Origin: Roseovarius litorisediminis
GTDB taxonomy: Bacteria; Pseudomonadota; Alphaproteobacteria; Rhodobacterales; Rhodobacteraceae
DNA: 64,000 bases
NCBI RefSeq assembly: GCF_900172295.1
Contig: NZ_FWFL01000005.1
Span: 124,001 to 188,000 of the forward strand
Direction of reading: 5' to 3'
Part shown: positions 47,240-56,401 of the stretch, piece by piece
How positions within the stretch are numbered: the stretch's first letter is position 1
Layout: every line of letters begins with the position of its first letter
Program-made: the position numbers and the translations under genes
Notes under the pieces: generated by a model
The model's database searches: none
What the model saw: only the letters and a program-made list of their open reading frames with translations
Told to the model about the DNA's origin: nothing

Positions 47240-48019
47240 CTATGCGATTTGCCGCAGCGCAATTGTAGCCGCGATATCAGAAACTCGTTGAGCGTTATCC
47301 TGGGCAATCGCGCCATCCTCGCGGAACATCGAATTCTCGAACCCGACACGGCATTTACCCCCCAGTTCATGTGCGTACCGAAGGCAAGCGGTTTCGCCAG
47401 CACCAAAGGCGCAGACTGCCCAATCTGGTTTCAACGCATGGGCCTGCATGTAGCGCAAGAAAGGATCCAGATTAGATGGACTGCCCTCGTTGCTTTCAGA
47501 ATAGCGACCCAGTACGAAAATCAATTGTAGTTCAGGTTTGTGAAACAGGGTTTCAGGAAGCACGCGGCGCAGCAAAGAAAAATCCGAAACATCATAGAGA
47601 ATATGCTGAACGGCGATACCCGCTGCGACGCATTGGGCATAGAAGTCTGCTAGTGTTTCGTCTGTTGTATCGCTGGCCATTTCCCGGACAGACACCGAGA
47701 CAAGGCGCGCGCCTGAAGAAAGAGCGATCTTTCTTTGGTGCGGTGGTTGATACAGCCCGTTCGATTCGGTTGTGATCTGTACCGACATATTCGGTAATGT
47801 CGCGGTAAGTTGCGCCAGTGCCTCGCGGTAAAGACCGGTGTCAAGAATATGTTTGCCTTCGGTATCACGTAAATGCAGGTGCAGGCCGTCGGCGCCTGCA
47901 GCAAAGCAGTCACGTGCTGTATCGATAATCTGTGGCAGTGTGACCGGTAGTTTTGGGTGATCCTTCGGACCCAACCGCGCCCCGTTTGGGGCGACCATCA
48001 GGCGGGGTAGCGGTATCAT
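47240..48019 (-). CDS. BKACE-family (DUF849) beta-keto acid cleavage enzyme
   Basis: A 259-residue TIM-barrel protein with the zinc-ligand motif GLHLHLRD (His47, His49) and a C-terminal RVGFENSMF holding the expected Glu. Family members condense a beta-keto acid with acetyl-CoA to give acetoacetate and a CoA ester (for example 3-keto-5-aminohexanoate). The exact substrate is unknown. The ATG overlaps the aminotransferase stop (ATGA), so the two enzymes likely act in sequence: transamination and then keto-acid cleavage. Confidence 0.82.
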   Translation of the reverse strand: MIPLPRLMVAPNGARLGPKDHPKLPVTLPQIIDTARDCFAAGADGLHLHLRDTEGKHILDTGLYREALAQLTATLPNMSVQITTESNGLYQPPHQRKIALSSGARLVSVSVREMASDTTDETLADFYAQCVAAGIAVQHILYDVSDFSLLRRVLPETLFHKPELQLIFVLGRYSESNEGSPSNLDPFLRYMQAHALKPDWAVCAFGAGETACLRYAHELGGKCRVGFENSMFREDGAIAQDNAQRVSDIAATIALRQIA

Positions 48020-49338
48020 GACAGAACTTCCAGAAAGGCCTGATCAAGCTTTGAAACCAACTCGTCGATCTGGGCGTCGGTGATGATGAAAGGTGGCGCC
48101 AGAAGGATGTGATCGCCCCGTTTTCCATCAATGGTGCCCCCCATTGGATAGCAGATCAAGCCAGCGTTAAAGCAAGCCTTTTTCAGTTTATTGTTGATCG
48201 CCAGTGCCGGATCGAAGGGTTGCTTTGTGGCGCGATCTTCGACAACTTCCAGTCCACGAAACATCCCGCGGCCTCGAATATCACCAATGTGCGGATGCTG
48301 CGCAAAAGCGGCCTGCAGGGCAGAATCCAGTTTTTCACCCATAATCTTTGCCCGCGCGGTTAGCCCGCCATGGGTCAGCTTGCCCACGACGACATTTGCA
48401 GCCGCGCAGGCCGTGGGATGGCCCACGTAAGTGTGGCCGTGTTGGAAAAAGCCCGACCCGTTTTCAATAGCCTCGTAAATGGCTTTGCTGCAAAGCGTGG
48501 CGCCGATAGGCTGATAACCTGCACCAAGTCCTTTAGCGATGGTTACGATATCGGGGCTAATCCCCTCTTGTTCGCTGGCAAAAAGTGTACCTGTCCGCCC
48601 CATCCCGCACATAACTTCGTCCAGAATCAGAAGAATGCCATACTGGTCACAGATTTCGCGCACGCGTTTGAAATATCCGGGCACCGGCGGCACTGCACCC
48701 AAAGTGGCCCCGACAACCGGCTCTGCGATAAACCCGATGACATTTTCCGGGCCAAGGCGCAGCAGTTCTTCTTCAAGTTCGTTGGCGACCCGAAGGCCAT
48801 AAGCCTCTGGTGTTTCACCGTCTTCGCGGCCCCGATATTCGTAACAGGGCGAAATATGTGAGGTACCGATCATCAATGGAGCAAAGGGCTCTTTTCGCCA
48901 GGCATTGCCGCCAGTGGCCAATGCTGCAAGCGTATTGCCATGATAGCTTTGATGCCGGGCAATGAAGCGCGAGCGTTTTGGTTGACCGATTTCCAAAAAG
49001 TATTGCCTGGCTAATTTCAGCGCCGCCTCAACCGCCTCGGATCCGCCGGAAACGAAATAAACCCTGTCGATGCCCTCGGGCGCATGGGCGATTAGTTGAT
49101 CTGCCAGTGATTCCGCGGGCTCGGACGTGAAAAACCCGGTATGGGCAAACGCCATTGCGTCGATTTGCGCCTTGATTGCGTTGATCACATCCGGATCTGA
49201 ATGCCCCAAGCATGACACTGCTGCGCCGCCGGATCCATCCAGGTATTGTTTTCCACTTTCGTCATAAAGATAAGATCCTTCGCCCCGGACCGCGACGGGT
49301 GGAAGCGCTTTGGTATGGCGCGGAAAAACGTGATTCAT
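48016..49338 (-). CDS. Class III (PLP) aminotransferase
   Basis: A 440-residue omega-amino-acid type aminotransferase. The PLP lysine is Lys269 in TIAKGLGAGYQPIGA, Asp240 is in LLILDEVMCGMGRTG, the glycine loop is VSGGSEAVEAA, and HQSYHGNT follows. The ATG at 49338 is preferred (GGGAAG upstream) over the frame start at 49383. It would remove an amino group from the imported substrate and pass a keto acid to the BKACE enzyme. Divergent from the RpiR gene. Confidence 0.9.
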   Translation of the reverse strand: MNHVFPRHTKALPPVAVRGEGSYLYDESGKQYLDGSGGAAVSCLGHSDPDVINAIKAQIDAMAFAHTGFFTSEPAESLADQLIAHAPEGIDRVYFVSGGSEAVEAALKLARQYFLEIGQPKRSRFIARHQSYHGNTLAALATGGNAWRKEPFAPLMIGTSHISPCYEYRGREDGETPEAYGLRVANELEEELLRLGPENVIGFIAEPVVGATLGAVPPVPGYFKRVREICDQYGILLILDEVMCGMGRTGTLFASEQEGISPDIVTIAKGLGAGYQPIGATLCSKAIYEAIENGSGFFQHGHTYVGHPTACAAANVVVGKLTHGGLTARAKIMGEKLDSALQAAFAQHPHIGDIRGRGMFRGLEVVEDRATKQPFDPALAINNKLKKACFNAGLICYPMGGTIDGKRGDHILLAPPFIITDAQIDELVSKLDQAFLEVLS

Positions 49339-49449
49339 CGAAAGCTTCCCTACGTGAGCTGTGCCCCTGCACTTGAAACACATGAATCATTTGTTGACAA
49401 GATATGAAACATTTGGAACATTCAAAAATCTGGTACTATCGGGGGGGCT

Positions 49450-50319
49450 GTGGATTTGGACGGGACGTTCGAACAAAGGCTGGCTGAAAAATATGACGGG
49501 CTGAGCAAGCGGTTGAGGGAGGCCGGCGATTATGTCGCTGAAAACCCGATCAATACCGCCACGCGCAGCTTGCGATCAGTCGCTACGGATGCCGGACTTG
49601 CCCCTGCAACATTTTCACGTCTTGCACGCGTATTGGAATACGAAACTTTCGAAGAAATACGTGAGGTTATGCGTCACAAGATTGACCGGCGGGTCAACAG
49701 CTTTGCCGATCGCGCTGATCGTCTTCGGCAAGGGCATGAATCCGGCACGCTCAATTTTTTCGAAGCCCACTGCGGGGCTTGCCTGCAGAATATTCAAACA
49801 CTTTCAGAGAGTATTGACGTCCATCAATTGAACGATACAGTTGATCGACTTTACCAGTCGCGAAAGGTGCTTATTCTTGGTGCGCTGGGGTCAACAGGAA
49901 TTGCAGAATACATGTCATATATGGCCAATTTTCTGTCTGATAACTGGCACATGGCCGGGCGCATGGGCGCGTCGCTGGGCAGCGGATTGGCAGGTCTGGA
50001 TGAGCGCGACGCACTTATAATCGTGACCAAACCACCCTTCGCCCGCAAGTCGATTCTTGCCGCCGAAGTCGCCCGCCAGAGCGGCGCCTATGTTGTCGTT
50101 ATCACTGACAGCCATAACTGCCCGGCGCTGCGTCATGCCAATTCAGGCTTTTTGATCGCAACTGAAAGTCCGCATTTTTATTCGTCCTATGTGGCAACCG
50201 TTTTTCTGGTCGAAACCATTATCGGAATGCTGGCGGGCCGTGTTGGCCCCGATGCTACAAAACGGATTGCCGAGGTCGAAAACCGAAACCGCCGTCTGGA
50301 AGAAGTCCGCGATGGTTAA
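49450..50319 (+). CDS. RpiR-family transcriptional regulator
   Basis: A 289-residue protein starting at GTG 49450 after a G-run. N-terminal HTH_6 domain (about 8-85, [40 protein letters not shown]) and a C-terminal SIS domain (about 120-260, [40 protein letters not shown]) that senses a small, often phosphorylated, ligand. The 111-bp intergenic region towards the aminotransferase is A+T-rich with promoter-like TTGACA at 49394-49399. It probably controls the aminotransferase/BKACE genes and the TRAP system. Confidence 0.87.
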   Translation: MDLDGTFEQRLAEKYDGLSKRLREAGDYVAENPINTATRSLRSVATDAGLAPATFSRLARVLEYETFEEIREVMRHKIDRRVNSFADRADRLRQGHESGTLNFFEAHCGACLQNIQTLSESIDVHQLNDTVDRLYQSRKVLILGALGSTGIAEYMSYMANFLSDNWHMAGRMGASLGSGLAGLDERDALIIVTKPPFARKSILAAEVARQSGAYVVVITDSHNCPALRHANSGFLIATESPHFYSSYVATVFLVETIIGMLAGRVGPDATKRIAEVENRNRRLEEVRDG

Positions 50320-50354
50320 GTGAAAACAACCGACATCAGATAAAAAGGGAGAAA

Positions 50355-51326
50355 ATGATGTTTTCCAAGTTTAAATTCAGCGTAGCGGGTGCCGCAATGG
50401 CCGCTGTGATGGCTCCGGCAGCGTTTGCCGAAGAGTTCATCACAATTGGCACGGGCGGTGTGACTGGCGTGTATTACCCTACCGGCGGCGCGATCTGCCG
50501 TCTGGTCAACAAGGGCCGCAAGGAACACGGCATTCGTTGCTCAGTGGAATCAACCGGCGGGTCGGTGTACAACATCAACACCATCCGCGAAGGCGAGCTG
50601 GAATTTGGTGTGGCTCAGTCAGATTGGCAGTTCCATGCGTTTCACGGCACGTCAAAATTCGAGGATGCTGGCCCATTCGAAGGTCTGCGTGCGGTGTTTT
50701 CGGTACACCCAGAGCCCTTTACTGTTGTGGCACGCGCCGATGCCGGGATCAGCAGCTTTGAAGACCTCAAAGGTAAGCGCGTGAACATCGGTAACCCGGG
50801 TTCCGGTCAGCGCGGCACGATGGACGTGGTTCTGGACGCTTTGGGCTGGACTGTGGATGACTTCGCCCTCGCGTCCGAGCTGAAAGCGGCTGAGCAGTCC
50901 GCGGCCCTCTGCGACAATCAGATCGACGCGATGATCTACACGGTTGGTCACCCTTCGGGTTCTATCCAGGAAGCCAGCACAGCGTGTGACTCGGTTCTGG
51001 TGAACGTAACCGGTGAGGCGATTGACGGTCTGATCGCCGACAACTCGTTCTACCGTACTGCCACCATCCCTGGCGGTATGTATCGTGGCTCGGACAACGA
51101 AACCACCACCTTCGGTGTGGGCGCGACCTTTGTGACTTCGGACGCTGTATCGGAAGAGGCGGTTTACGCGGTTGTCGCAGCCGTCTTTAACAACTTCGAC
51201 GACTTCAGAAAGCTGCACCCGGCCTTTGCCAACCTGAAAGCTGAGGAAATGGCCACCGCTGGCCTGTCGGCACCACTGCACCCCGGTGCGGCCAAATACT
51301 ATAAAGAAAAAGGCTGGATTGAATAA
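50355..51326 (+). CDS. TAXI-type TRAP transporter substrate-binding protein
   Basis: A 323-residue periplasmic protein with a signal peptide of about 25 residues (MAPAAFAEE). The TAXI family is recognised by [40 protein letters not shown] and [20 protein letters not shown]. It delivers substrate to the fused permease that follows. The ATG lies behind AAGGGAGA. A GC-rich hairpin separates the two genes. Confidence 0.92.
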   Translation: MMFSKFKFSVAGAAMAAVMAPAAFAEEFITIGTGGVTGVYYPTGGAICRLVNKGRKEHGIRCSVESTGGSVYNINTIREGELEFGVAQSDWQFHAFHGTSKFEDAGPFEGLRAVFSVHPEPFTVVARADAGISSFEDLKGKRVNIGNPGSGQRGTMDVVLDALGWTVDDFALASELKAAEQSAALCDNQIDAMIYTVGHPSGSIQEASTACDSVLVNVTGEAIDGLIADNSFYRTATIPGGMYRGSDNETTTFGVGATFVTSDAVSEEAVYAVVAAVFNNFDDFRKLHPAFANLKAEEMATAGLSAPLHPGAAKYYKEKGWIE

Positions 51327-51339
51327 TCCACCTGGTTCT

Positions 51340-51365
51340 TGCGGGGGCGGTGCGCTGCCCCCGCA
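51340..51365. terminator. Hairpin between TAXI binding protein and permease
   Basis: TGCGGGGGCGG and CTGCCCCCGCA pair over 11 bp (one G-T) with a TGCG loop, 13 bp after the binding-protein stop, followed by a T-rich stretch. It likely acts as a partial terminator that lowers permease expression. Confidence 0.65.
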
Positions 51366-51437
51366 GTTTGTTTCAATTATTGGGTGAAAACGCCCAATAC
51401 GCCGCCCAATGATGCGGCACTCAGGGAGACAGTGACG

Positions 51438-54044
51438 ATGGCCGAAGACCAAAAGGGCGGACGCCCTCTAAGCGAAGAAGAACTTCAGGAACTTGTCGCC
51501 TCGTCCGATGCGGGCGCGCGTGACCCGGCCGGATCGGTTGGGACGTTATTGGCGATTGTCGCTGTTGTCTGGTCAGTGTTTCAGGTTCTTTTGGCCTCGC
51601 CGGTCGCGCCTTACGTGCTGCCCGGCGACATGATCAACAACTCGCGCCAGATCCATCTGGCCTTTGCAATCTTCCTGGCCTTCATGGCCTATCCGGCGCT
51701 GAAGTCATCGCCCCGCCATTATATCCCGATACACGATTGGGTAATGGGACTACTGGGGGCATTCATTGCCCTGTACGGCCTGTTTTTCTATGAAAAGATC
51801 GTTAACGCCGGGGGATTGGCGGATGACACTGATAAATGGGTCGCCCTGTTAGGGCTGATTTTGCTATTTGAGGGTGCCCGCCGCGCGCTTGGGCCCGCAA
51901 TGGCGATCATCGCTACGATTTTTATGTGTTATGTTTTCTTCGGCTCCTCGGAATGGGTGCCTGAGGTAATTCGCTGGAAAGGGGCCAGCCTGAAAAAGGC
52001 GATGAGCCATATGTGGATCACGTCAGAGGGCGTCTTTGGCATCGCACTTGGCGTTTCAACCAAATTCGTTTTTCTCTTTGTTCTGTTCGGCGCACTTTTG
52101 GAAAAAGCAGGTGCCGGGAACTATTTTATCAAGATGGCCTTTGGTGCCCTTGGCCACCTGCGTGGTGGCCCCGCCAAGGCGGCCGTGGTAGGTTCGGCGG
52201 CGACAGGCCTGATCTCGGGTTCATCCATCGCCAACGTTGTGACGACGGGTACATTCACCATTCCGCTGATGAAGCGCGTGGGGTTTTCCAGTGAAAAAGC
52301 AGGCGCTGTTGAGGTTGCCAGTTCGGTCAACGGGCAGATCATGCCTCCGGTTATGGGGGCCGCAGCCTTTCTGATGGTGGAATATGTGGGCATCTCCTAT
52401 GTCGAGGTTATTACGCATGCCTTCCTGCCCGCGGCGATTTCCTATGTCGCGCTGGTTTATATCGTTCACCTTGAAGCGGTGAAAAACAACATGCCTGTTC
52501 TGGGTGACCGCGTGGTGTCTATGGGTAAGACCATAGGCGGTATGGCAGTGTTTTTTGCAGGATTTGCCGCGCTTTGCTATGGCGTGCAATACCCGGTGAG
52601 ATGGATCACTTCTGCTTTGCCCTCATCTGGCTTGATCCTGTCAGTACTGATCTGTGTGGCCTATGTCGCCCTGCTGTGGCTGGCGTCAAAAGGTCCTGAT
52701 CTTGAGCCCGATGATCCCAATGCCGAAGAGGTGAAATTGCCGGTGGTCGGCGAGATTTACAAATCGGGCCTCTATTTCTTGCTGCCAATCATCACGTTGG
52801 TCTACTTCTTGATGATTGAGCAGAAATCACCGGGCCTGTCGGCTTTCTGGGCCTCGATGTTGTTGTTCGTAATCTTGCTGACGCAGCGCCCGATCAAGGC
52901 AATTTTCAGGGGTGAAAGCGATCTGGCTGCAGCTTTTAAATTCGGCGTTATGGATCTTTGGCAGGGCCTGATTGACGGCTCGCGCAACATGATCGGTATT
53001 GGTCTTGCTACGGCAACGGCTGGTGTGATTGTGGGCACCGTTACGTTGACCGGTGTTGGTCAGGTGATGGCTGATCTGGTTGAATTCCTGTCGGGCGGTA
53101 ACCTGATTCTGATGCTTATCATGGTCGGGCTACTTAGTCTGGTGCTGGGCATGGGTCTGCCGACCACAGCCAACTATATCGTTGTCAGCTCATTGATGGC
53201 CGGGGTAGTTGTTGAGCTGGGCGCGCAATCCGGGTTGATCGTGCCCTTGATCGCTGTGCATCTATTTGTCTTCTACTTCGGGATTATGGCAGATGTGACG
53301 CCCCCAGTAGGGCTGGCCAGCTTTGCTGCAGCTGCCGTGTCAGGTGGCGATGCGATCCGTACCGGTTTTGTCGCCTTCTTCTATAGCCTGCGCACTGTGG
53401 CGCTGCCGTTTGTATTCATCTTCAATACCGACCTGCTGTTGATAGACGTCACTTGGACCCAGGGCATATTGGTGGCAATATCCGCGACGATAGCGATCCT
53501 GGTATTTACCGCCGGAACCATGGGGTATTTCCTGACCAAAAGCCGTTTCTATGAAAGTGTATTGTTGGTCGTCGTGGCTTTTGCCCTGTTCCGGCCTGAC
53601 TATATCATGAACCGGTTGCAGCCGCCTTTCGCGGTCATTGAACCTGCTCAATTTGAACAGGCGCTGGATGCCGCCAAACCGGGTCAGGAATTGCGCATGA
53701 TCGTCTCGGGGCCTGACTTTGACACTGGTGAGCAGAAAGACACCTCGCTGATGCTGGCCATTGAAGGTGAAGGAAGCGGTGCAGATCGTCTTAACCAGTT
53801 CGGTCTTACCTTGCTGGAAGAAGATGGGGCGGTGAAGCTGGAAGAGCCGCTGTTTGGTTCTCCCTTTGCCGAAACAATGCAAGGGTATGATTTCTATGGC
53901 GATGACCCTGTCGTTGTGAAAACGGTCAAGGCACCGTCCGATCAGATGCCGAAGGAACTGGTCTTTATCCCGGCGCTTTTGTTGTTGGGGCTGATTGTCC
54001 TGATGCAGCGCGGCCGCGTGAACAAACAAGGAGAGCCGGCATGA
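51438..54044 (+). CDS. TRAP transporter fused 4TM/12TM permease with DUF3394 tail
   Basis: An 868-residue membrane protein. The small DctQ-like part (about 30-180) and the large DctM-like part (about 190-730) are fused, as usual for TAXI systems. DctM hallmarks include AAVVGSAATGLISGSSIANV, SSVNGQIMPPVMGAAAF and GMGLPTTANYIVVSSLMAGV. After about residue 740 comes a soluble DUF3394-like region (FEQALDAAKPGQELRMIVSG) and a last helix. The ATG at 51438 follows GGGAG; the frame start at 51339 lies in the hairpin and is rejected. Confidence 0.92.
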   Translation: MAEDQKGGRPLSEEELQELVASSDAGARDPAGSVGTLLAIVAVVWSVFQVLLASPVAPYVLPGDMINNSRQIHLAFAIFLAFMAYPALKSSPRHYIPIHDWVMGLLGAFIALYGLFFYEKIVNAGGLADDTDKWVALLGLILLFEGARRALGPAMAIIATIFMCYVFFGSSEWVPEVIRWKGASLKKAMSHMWITSEGVFGIALGVSTKFVFLFVLFGALLEKAGAGNYFIKMAFGALGHLRGGPAKAAVVGSAATGLISGSSIANVVTTGTFTIPLMKRVGFSSEKAGAVEVASSVNGQIMPPVMGAAAFLMVEYVGISYVEVITHAFLPAAISYVALVYIVHLEAVKNNMPVLGDRVVSMGKTIGGMAVFFAGFAALCYGVQYPVRWITSALPSSGLILSVLICVAYVALLWLASKGPDLEPDDPNAEEVKLPVVGEIYKSGLYFLLPIITLVYFLMIEQKSPGLSAFWASMLLFVILLTQRPIKAIFRGESDLAAAFKFGVMDLWQGLIDGSRNMIGIGLATATAGVIVGTVTLTGVGQVMADLVEFLSGGNLILMLIMVGLLSLVLGMGLPTTANYIVVSSLMAGVVVELGAQSGLIVPLIAVHLFVFYFGIMADVTPPVGLASFAAAAVSGGDAIRTGFVAFFYSLRTVALPFVFIFNTDLLLIDVTWTQGILVAISATIAILVFTAGTMGYFLTKSRFYESVLLVVVAFALFRPDYIMNRLQPPFAVIEPAQFEQALDAAKPGQELRMIVSGPDFDTGEQKDTSLMLAIEGEGSGADRLNQFGLTLLEEDGAVKLEEPLFGSPFAETMQGYDFYGDDPVVVKTVKAPSDQMPKELVFIPALLLLGLIVLMQRGRVNKQGEPA

Positions 54045-54475
54045 GCACGAAACCCGTATTGTGTGCTGTCGATATCAGCAACCAAAACCGTGATGTCGAA
54101 GTTCTGAAGAAGGCTGCAAGGCTTGCATCGATGGACAATGCAAAGCTGGATGTGATCACTGTATTACCAGATTTTGGCATGAGCGTTGTGGGCAGTTTTT
54201 TTGAAGGTGACTATCACGACAAAGCTGTTGAAGAAGCGCAACGGAGGCTGAACGATTTGGTGAAAACTACGCTTGGCGCAGACGCTAATGAAAACATTCG
54301 CCATATCGTTTCTACCGGCAACGCCTATGAAGAAATTTTGAAGGCTGCCAATCTGGCCGGTACAGGTTTGATTGTGATCGGGGCACACAAACCTGATTTC
54401 AAGGATTACCTGCTAGGCCCCAACGCCTCGCGGGTCGTGCGTCATTCGGATTGCTCGGTCTACGTCGTGCGCTGA
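54041..54475 (+). CDS. UspA-family protein linked to TRAP transport (TeaD-like)
   Basis: A 144-residue universal stress protein: LCAVDISNQNRDVEVLKKAA and the C-terminal nucleotide-binding signature GLIVIGAHKPDFKDYLLGPN ASRVVRHSDCSVYVVR. Family knowledge: TeaD, the UspA partner of an ectoine TRAP system, binds ATP and tunes transport. The ATG overlaps the permease stop (ATGA), which supports a regulatory link. Confidence 0.88.
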   Translation: MSTKPVLCAVDISNQNRDVEVLKKAARLASMDNAKLDVITVLPDFGMSVVGSFFEGDYHDKAVEEAQRRLNDLVKTTLGADANENIRHIVSTGNAYEEILKAANLAGTGLIVIGAHKPDFKDYLLGPNASRVVRHSDCSVYVVR

Positions 54476-54521
54476 TACGTCTGGGTTTTTTAGAAATTCA
54501 GACCAATGTATCGTCAGGTAT

Positions 54522-54542
54522 CCCCGGCATTCAATGCTGGGG
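54522..54542. terminator. Hairpin after the TAXI-UspA operon
   Basis: CCCCGGCAT and ATGCTGGGG pair around TCA, 47 bp after the uspA stop. The stem is 9 bp with one wobble and lacks a T tract. It probably ends the first TRAP transcript. Confidence 0.5.
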
Positions 54543-54668
54543 AATTAGCCTTACTGATAGGTGAAATATTTCAAAAGGATATGTGCCCTTGAATATGTCG
54601 TGGGCATCGTGGACAAATTCACTAGTATGTAAGTCATCAAATCAGCATGACCTTAGGGAGGAACAAAC

Positions 54669-55682
54669 ATGCATAAATTTGCAGGTCGCGCCGCAGTCGC
54701 GGCGTTGGCATTAAGTTTTGCCGGTGAAGCCTTGGCAACCGAGTGGAACGTATCACTTTGGGGTAAGCGTCGCGCGTTTACAGAAAATGTCGAAAAACTT
54801 GCTGAATTGGTCAGCCAAAAGACCAACGGTGAGTTCACGATGAACATCAGCTATGGTGGTCTGAGTAAAAATAAGGAAAATCTTGACGGGATTTCCATTG
54901 GCGCGTTCGAAATGGCGCAGTTTTGTGCTGGCTATCACCGCGACAAGAATCCGACAATCACAGTGCTGGAACTGCCGTTTCTGGGCGTGAATACTCTTGC
55001 TGAAGAGGTCGCAGTAGGCCGGGCAGTTTATGCCCACCCCGCCGTTCTGGCAGATCTGGAGCGTTGGAATGCCAAACCGCTGATGACCAGCCCTATGCCG
55101 CAATACAACATCGTCGGTACCGGTGAGCCGCGCGATACGCTGGCGAAATTTGAAGGTATGCGGGTACGCGCCACCGGCGGCATCGGTCAGGCATTCGAAG
55201 CTGTGGGCGCGGTGCCCACGTCGGTGACCGCATCCGAGGCCTACCAGGCGATGGAATCGGGCGTTGTAGATACCGTGGCCTTTGCCCAGCACGCGCACCT
55301 CAGCTTTGGCACAATCAACAAGGCCGACTGGTGGACCGCCAACCTGAACCCCGGCACCGTGAACTGCCCGGTGGTGGTGAACATCGACGCCTACAATGAT
55401 CTGAGCGATTCGGAGCGTGAGGCGCTGGACAGCTCGATTCCGGAAGCCATCGACTTTTATGTTAGCAACTATGGCAAACTGCTGGACCAGTGGGAAACCA
55501 TTCTGGCGGAAAAAGGTGTGACTAAGGTTGAGTTCGCCGAGTCCGAGTTGGAGGAATTCCGCAAGATTGCTGCTGATCCGATCCGCGAGAAGTGGATTGC
55601 CGACATGGAAGCACAGGGCCTGCCGGGTCAGGAACTGTATGATCTGGTTCAGACCACACTGAAAGATATGCGCGGCAACTGA
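54669..55682 (+). CDS. dctP: DctP-type TRAP substrate-binding protein
   Basis: A 337-residue periplasmic protein with a signal peptide (about 1-23, ending GEALAT). Family features are EWNVSLWGKRRAFTENVEKL, FAGYHRD-type loop EMAQFCAGYHRDKN, the substrate-binding Arg region GMRVRATGGIGQAFEAVGAV and ASEAYQAMESGVVDTVAFAQ. The substrate is not identified. The ATG follows AGGGAGG. It is followed by a hairpin and then the Q and M permeases. Confidence 0.9.
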   Translation: MHKFAGRAAVAALALSFAGEALATEWNVSLWGKRRAFTENVEKLAELVSQKTNGEFTMNISYGGLSKNKENLDGISIGAFEMAQFCAGYHRDKNPTITVLELPFLGVNTLAEEVAVGRAVYAHPAVLADLERWNAKPLMTSPMPQYNIVGTGEPRDTLAKFEGMRVRATGGIGQAFEAVGAVPTSVTASEAYQAMESGVVDTVAFAQHAHLSFGTINKADWWTANLNPGTVNCPVVVNIDAYNDLSDSEREALDSSIPEAIDFYVSNYGKLLDQWETILAEKGVTKVEFAESELEEFRKIAADPIREKWIADMEAQGLPGQELYDLVQTTLKDMRGN

Positions 55683-55697
55683 CCGCGCAGTGTTTTC

Positions 55698-55724
55698 GAC
55701 GGGCGATCCTACGGATCGCCCGTC
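55698..55724. terminator. Hairpin between dctP and dctQ
   Basis: GACGGGCGATCC and GGATCGCCCGTC form a perfect 12-bp stem with a TAC loop, 15 bp past dctP, followed by a T-rich run. It probably causes partial termination or stabilises the binding-protein mRNA. Confidence 0.7.
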
Positions 55725-55756
55725 TCAGTTTAGCATTCTCAAAAGGACGTCAACCC

Positions 55757-56389
55757 ATGGCAGGCAGCAGCACCGTTCATGAAGACGACAGCCTTCTTAG
55801 CCGCCTTGATCAAGGTTTGGTCCGGCTTGAGCGGTTTCTGGCACTTGTCAGCGGTTTGGCGGTGTTCTCGCTTATGGTGTTGGCGGTTGTTTCTGTCAGC
55901 GGGCGTAACTTTTTGGGGAAACCCCTGCCGGGCTACGTTGACTGGATCGAACAGGTGCTGCCGCTGATTGCCTTTATGGGAATAGCCTATGTGCAGCGGG
56001 ATGGCGGGCATATCCGCATGGATATCGTTGTGGGGGCCCTGAAAGGCCGGGTATTGTGGCTGGTCGAATTTATTACGACCTTGGCTATTCTAATACTGAT
56101 CCTGTTGCTCATTTGGGGTAGTTGGTCACATTTCGGGCGCAGCTTTGATTTCGCCGCCCCGCTGTGGAGCCGCGATAGTTCAATTGATATAGGCATTCCG
56201 ATCTGGCCAGCAAAGTTGCTGGTTCCGGTGGCGTTCAGCGTCCTAAGCTTGCGCTTGGTGCTTCAGACATGGGGCTATGCCCACGCCTTTGTCACCGGGG
56301 CCGAGCAACCAGCGGCAGTGCCCCTGGTGGTGGACGCCGCAACACAGGCCGCATTGGAAGCCGAGCACGTCTCGGGCCACGACAAATAG
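55757..56389 (+). CDS. dctQ: DctQ-type TRAP small permease subunit
   Basis: A 210-residue protein with four membrane helices (around 24-45, 60-80, 98-120 and 145-170). DctQ hallmarks are SVSGRNFLGKPLPGYVDWIE, IAYVQRDGGHIRMDIVVGAL and IPIWPAKLLVPVAFSVLSLR. It starts after AAAAGGACG and is followed by dctM 12 bp later. Confidence 0.9.
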   Translation: MAGSSTVHEDDSLLSRLDQGLVRLERFLALVSGLAVFSLMVLAVVSVSGRNFLGKPLPGYVDWIEQVLPLIAFMGIAYVQRDGGHIRMDIVVGALKGRVLWLVEFITTLAILILILLLIWGSWSHFGRSFDFAAPLWSRDSSIDIGIPIWPAKLLVPVAFSVLSLRLVLQTWGYAHAFVTGAEQPAAVPLVVDAATQAALEAEHVSGHDK

Positions 56390-56401
56390 GGGGCCCTGAA
56401 A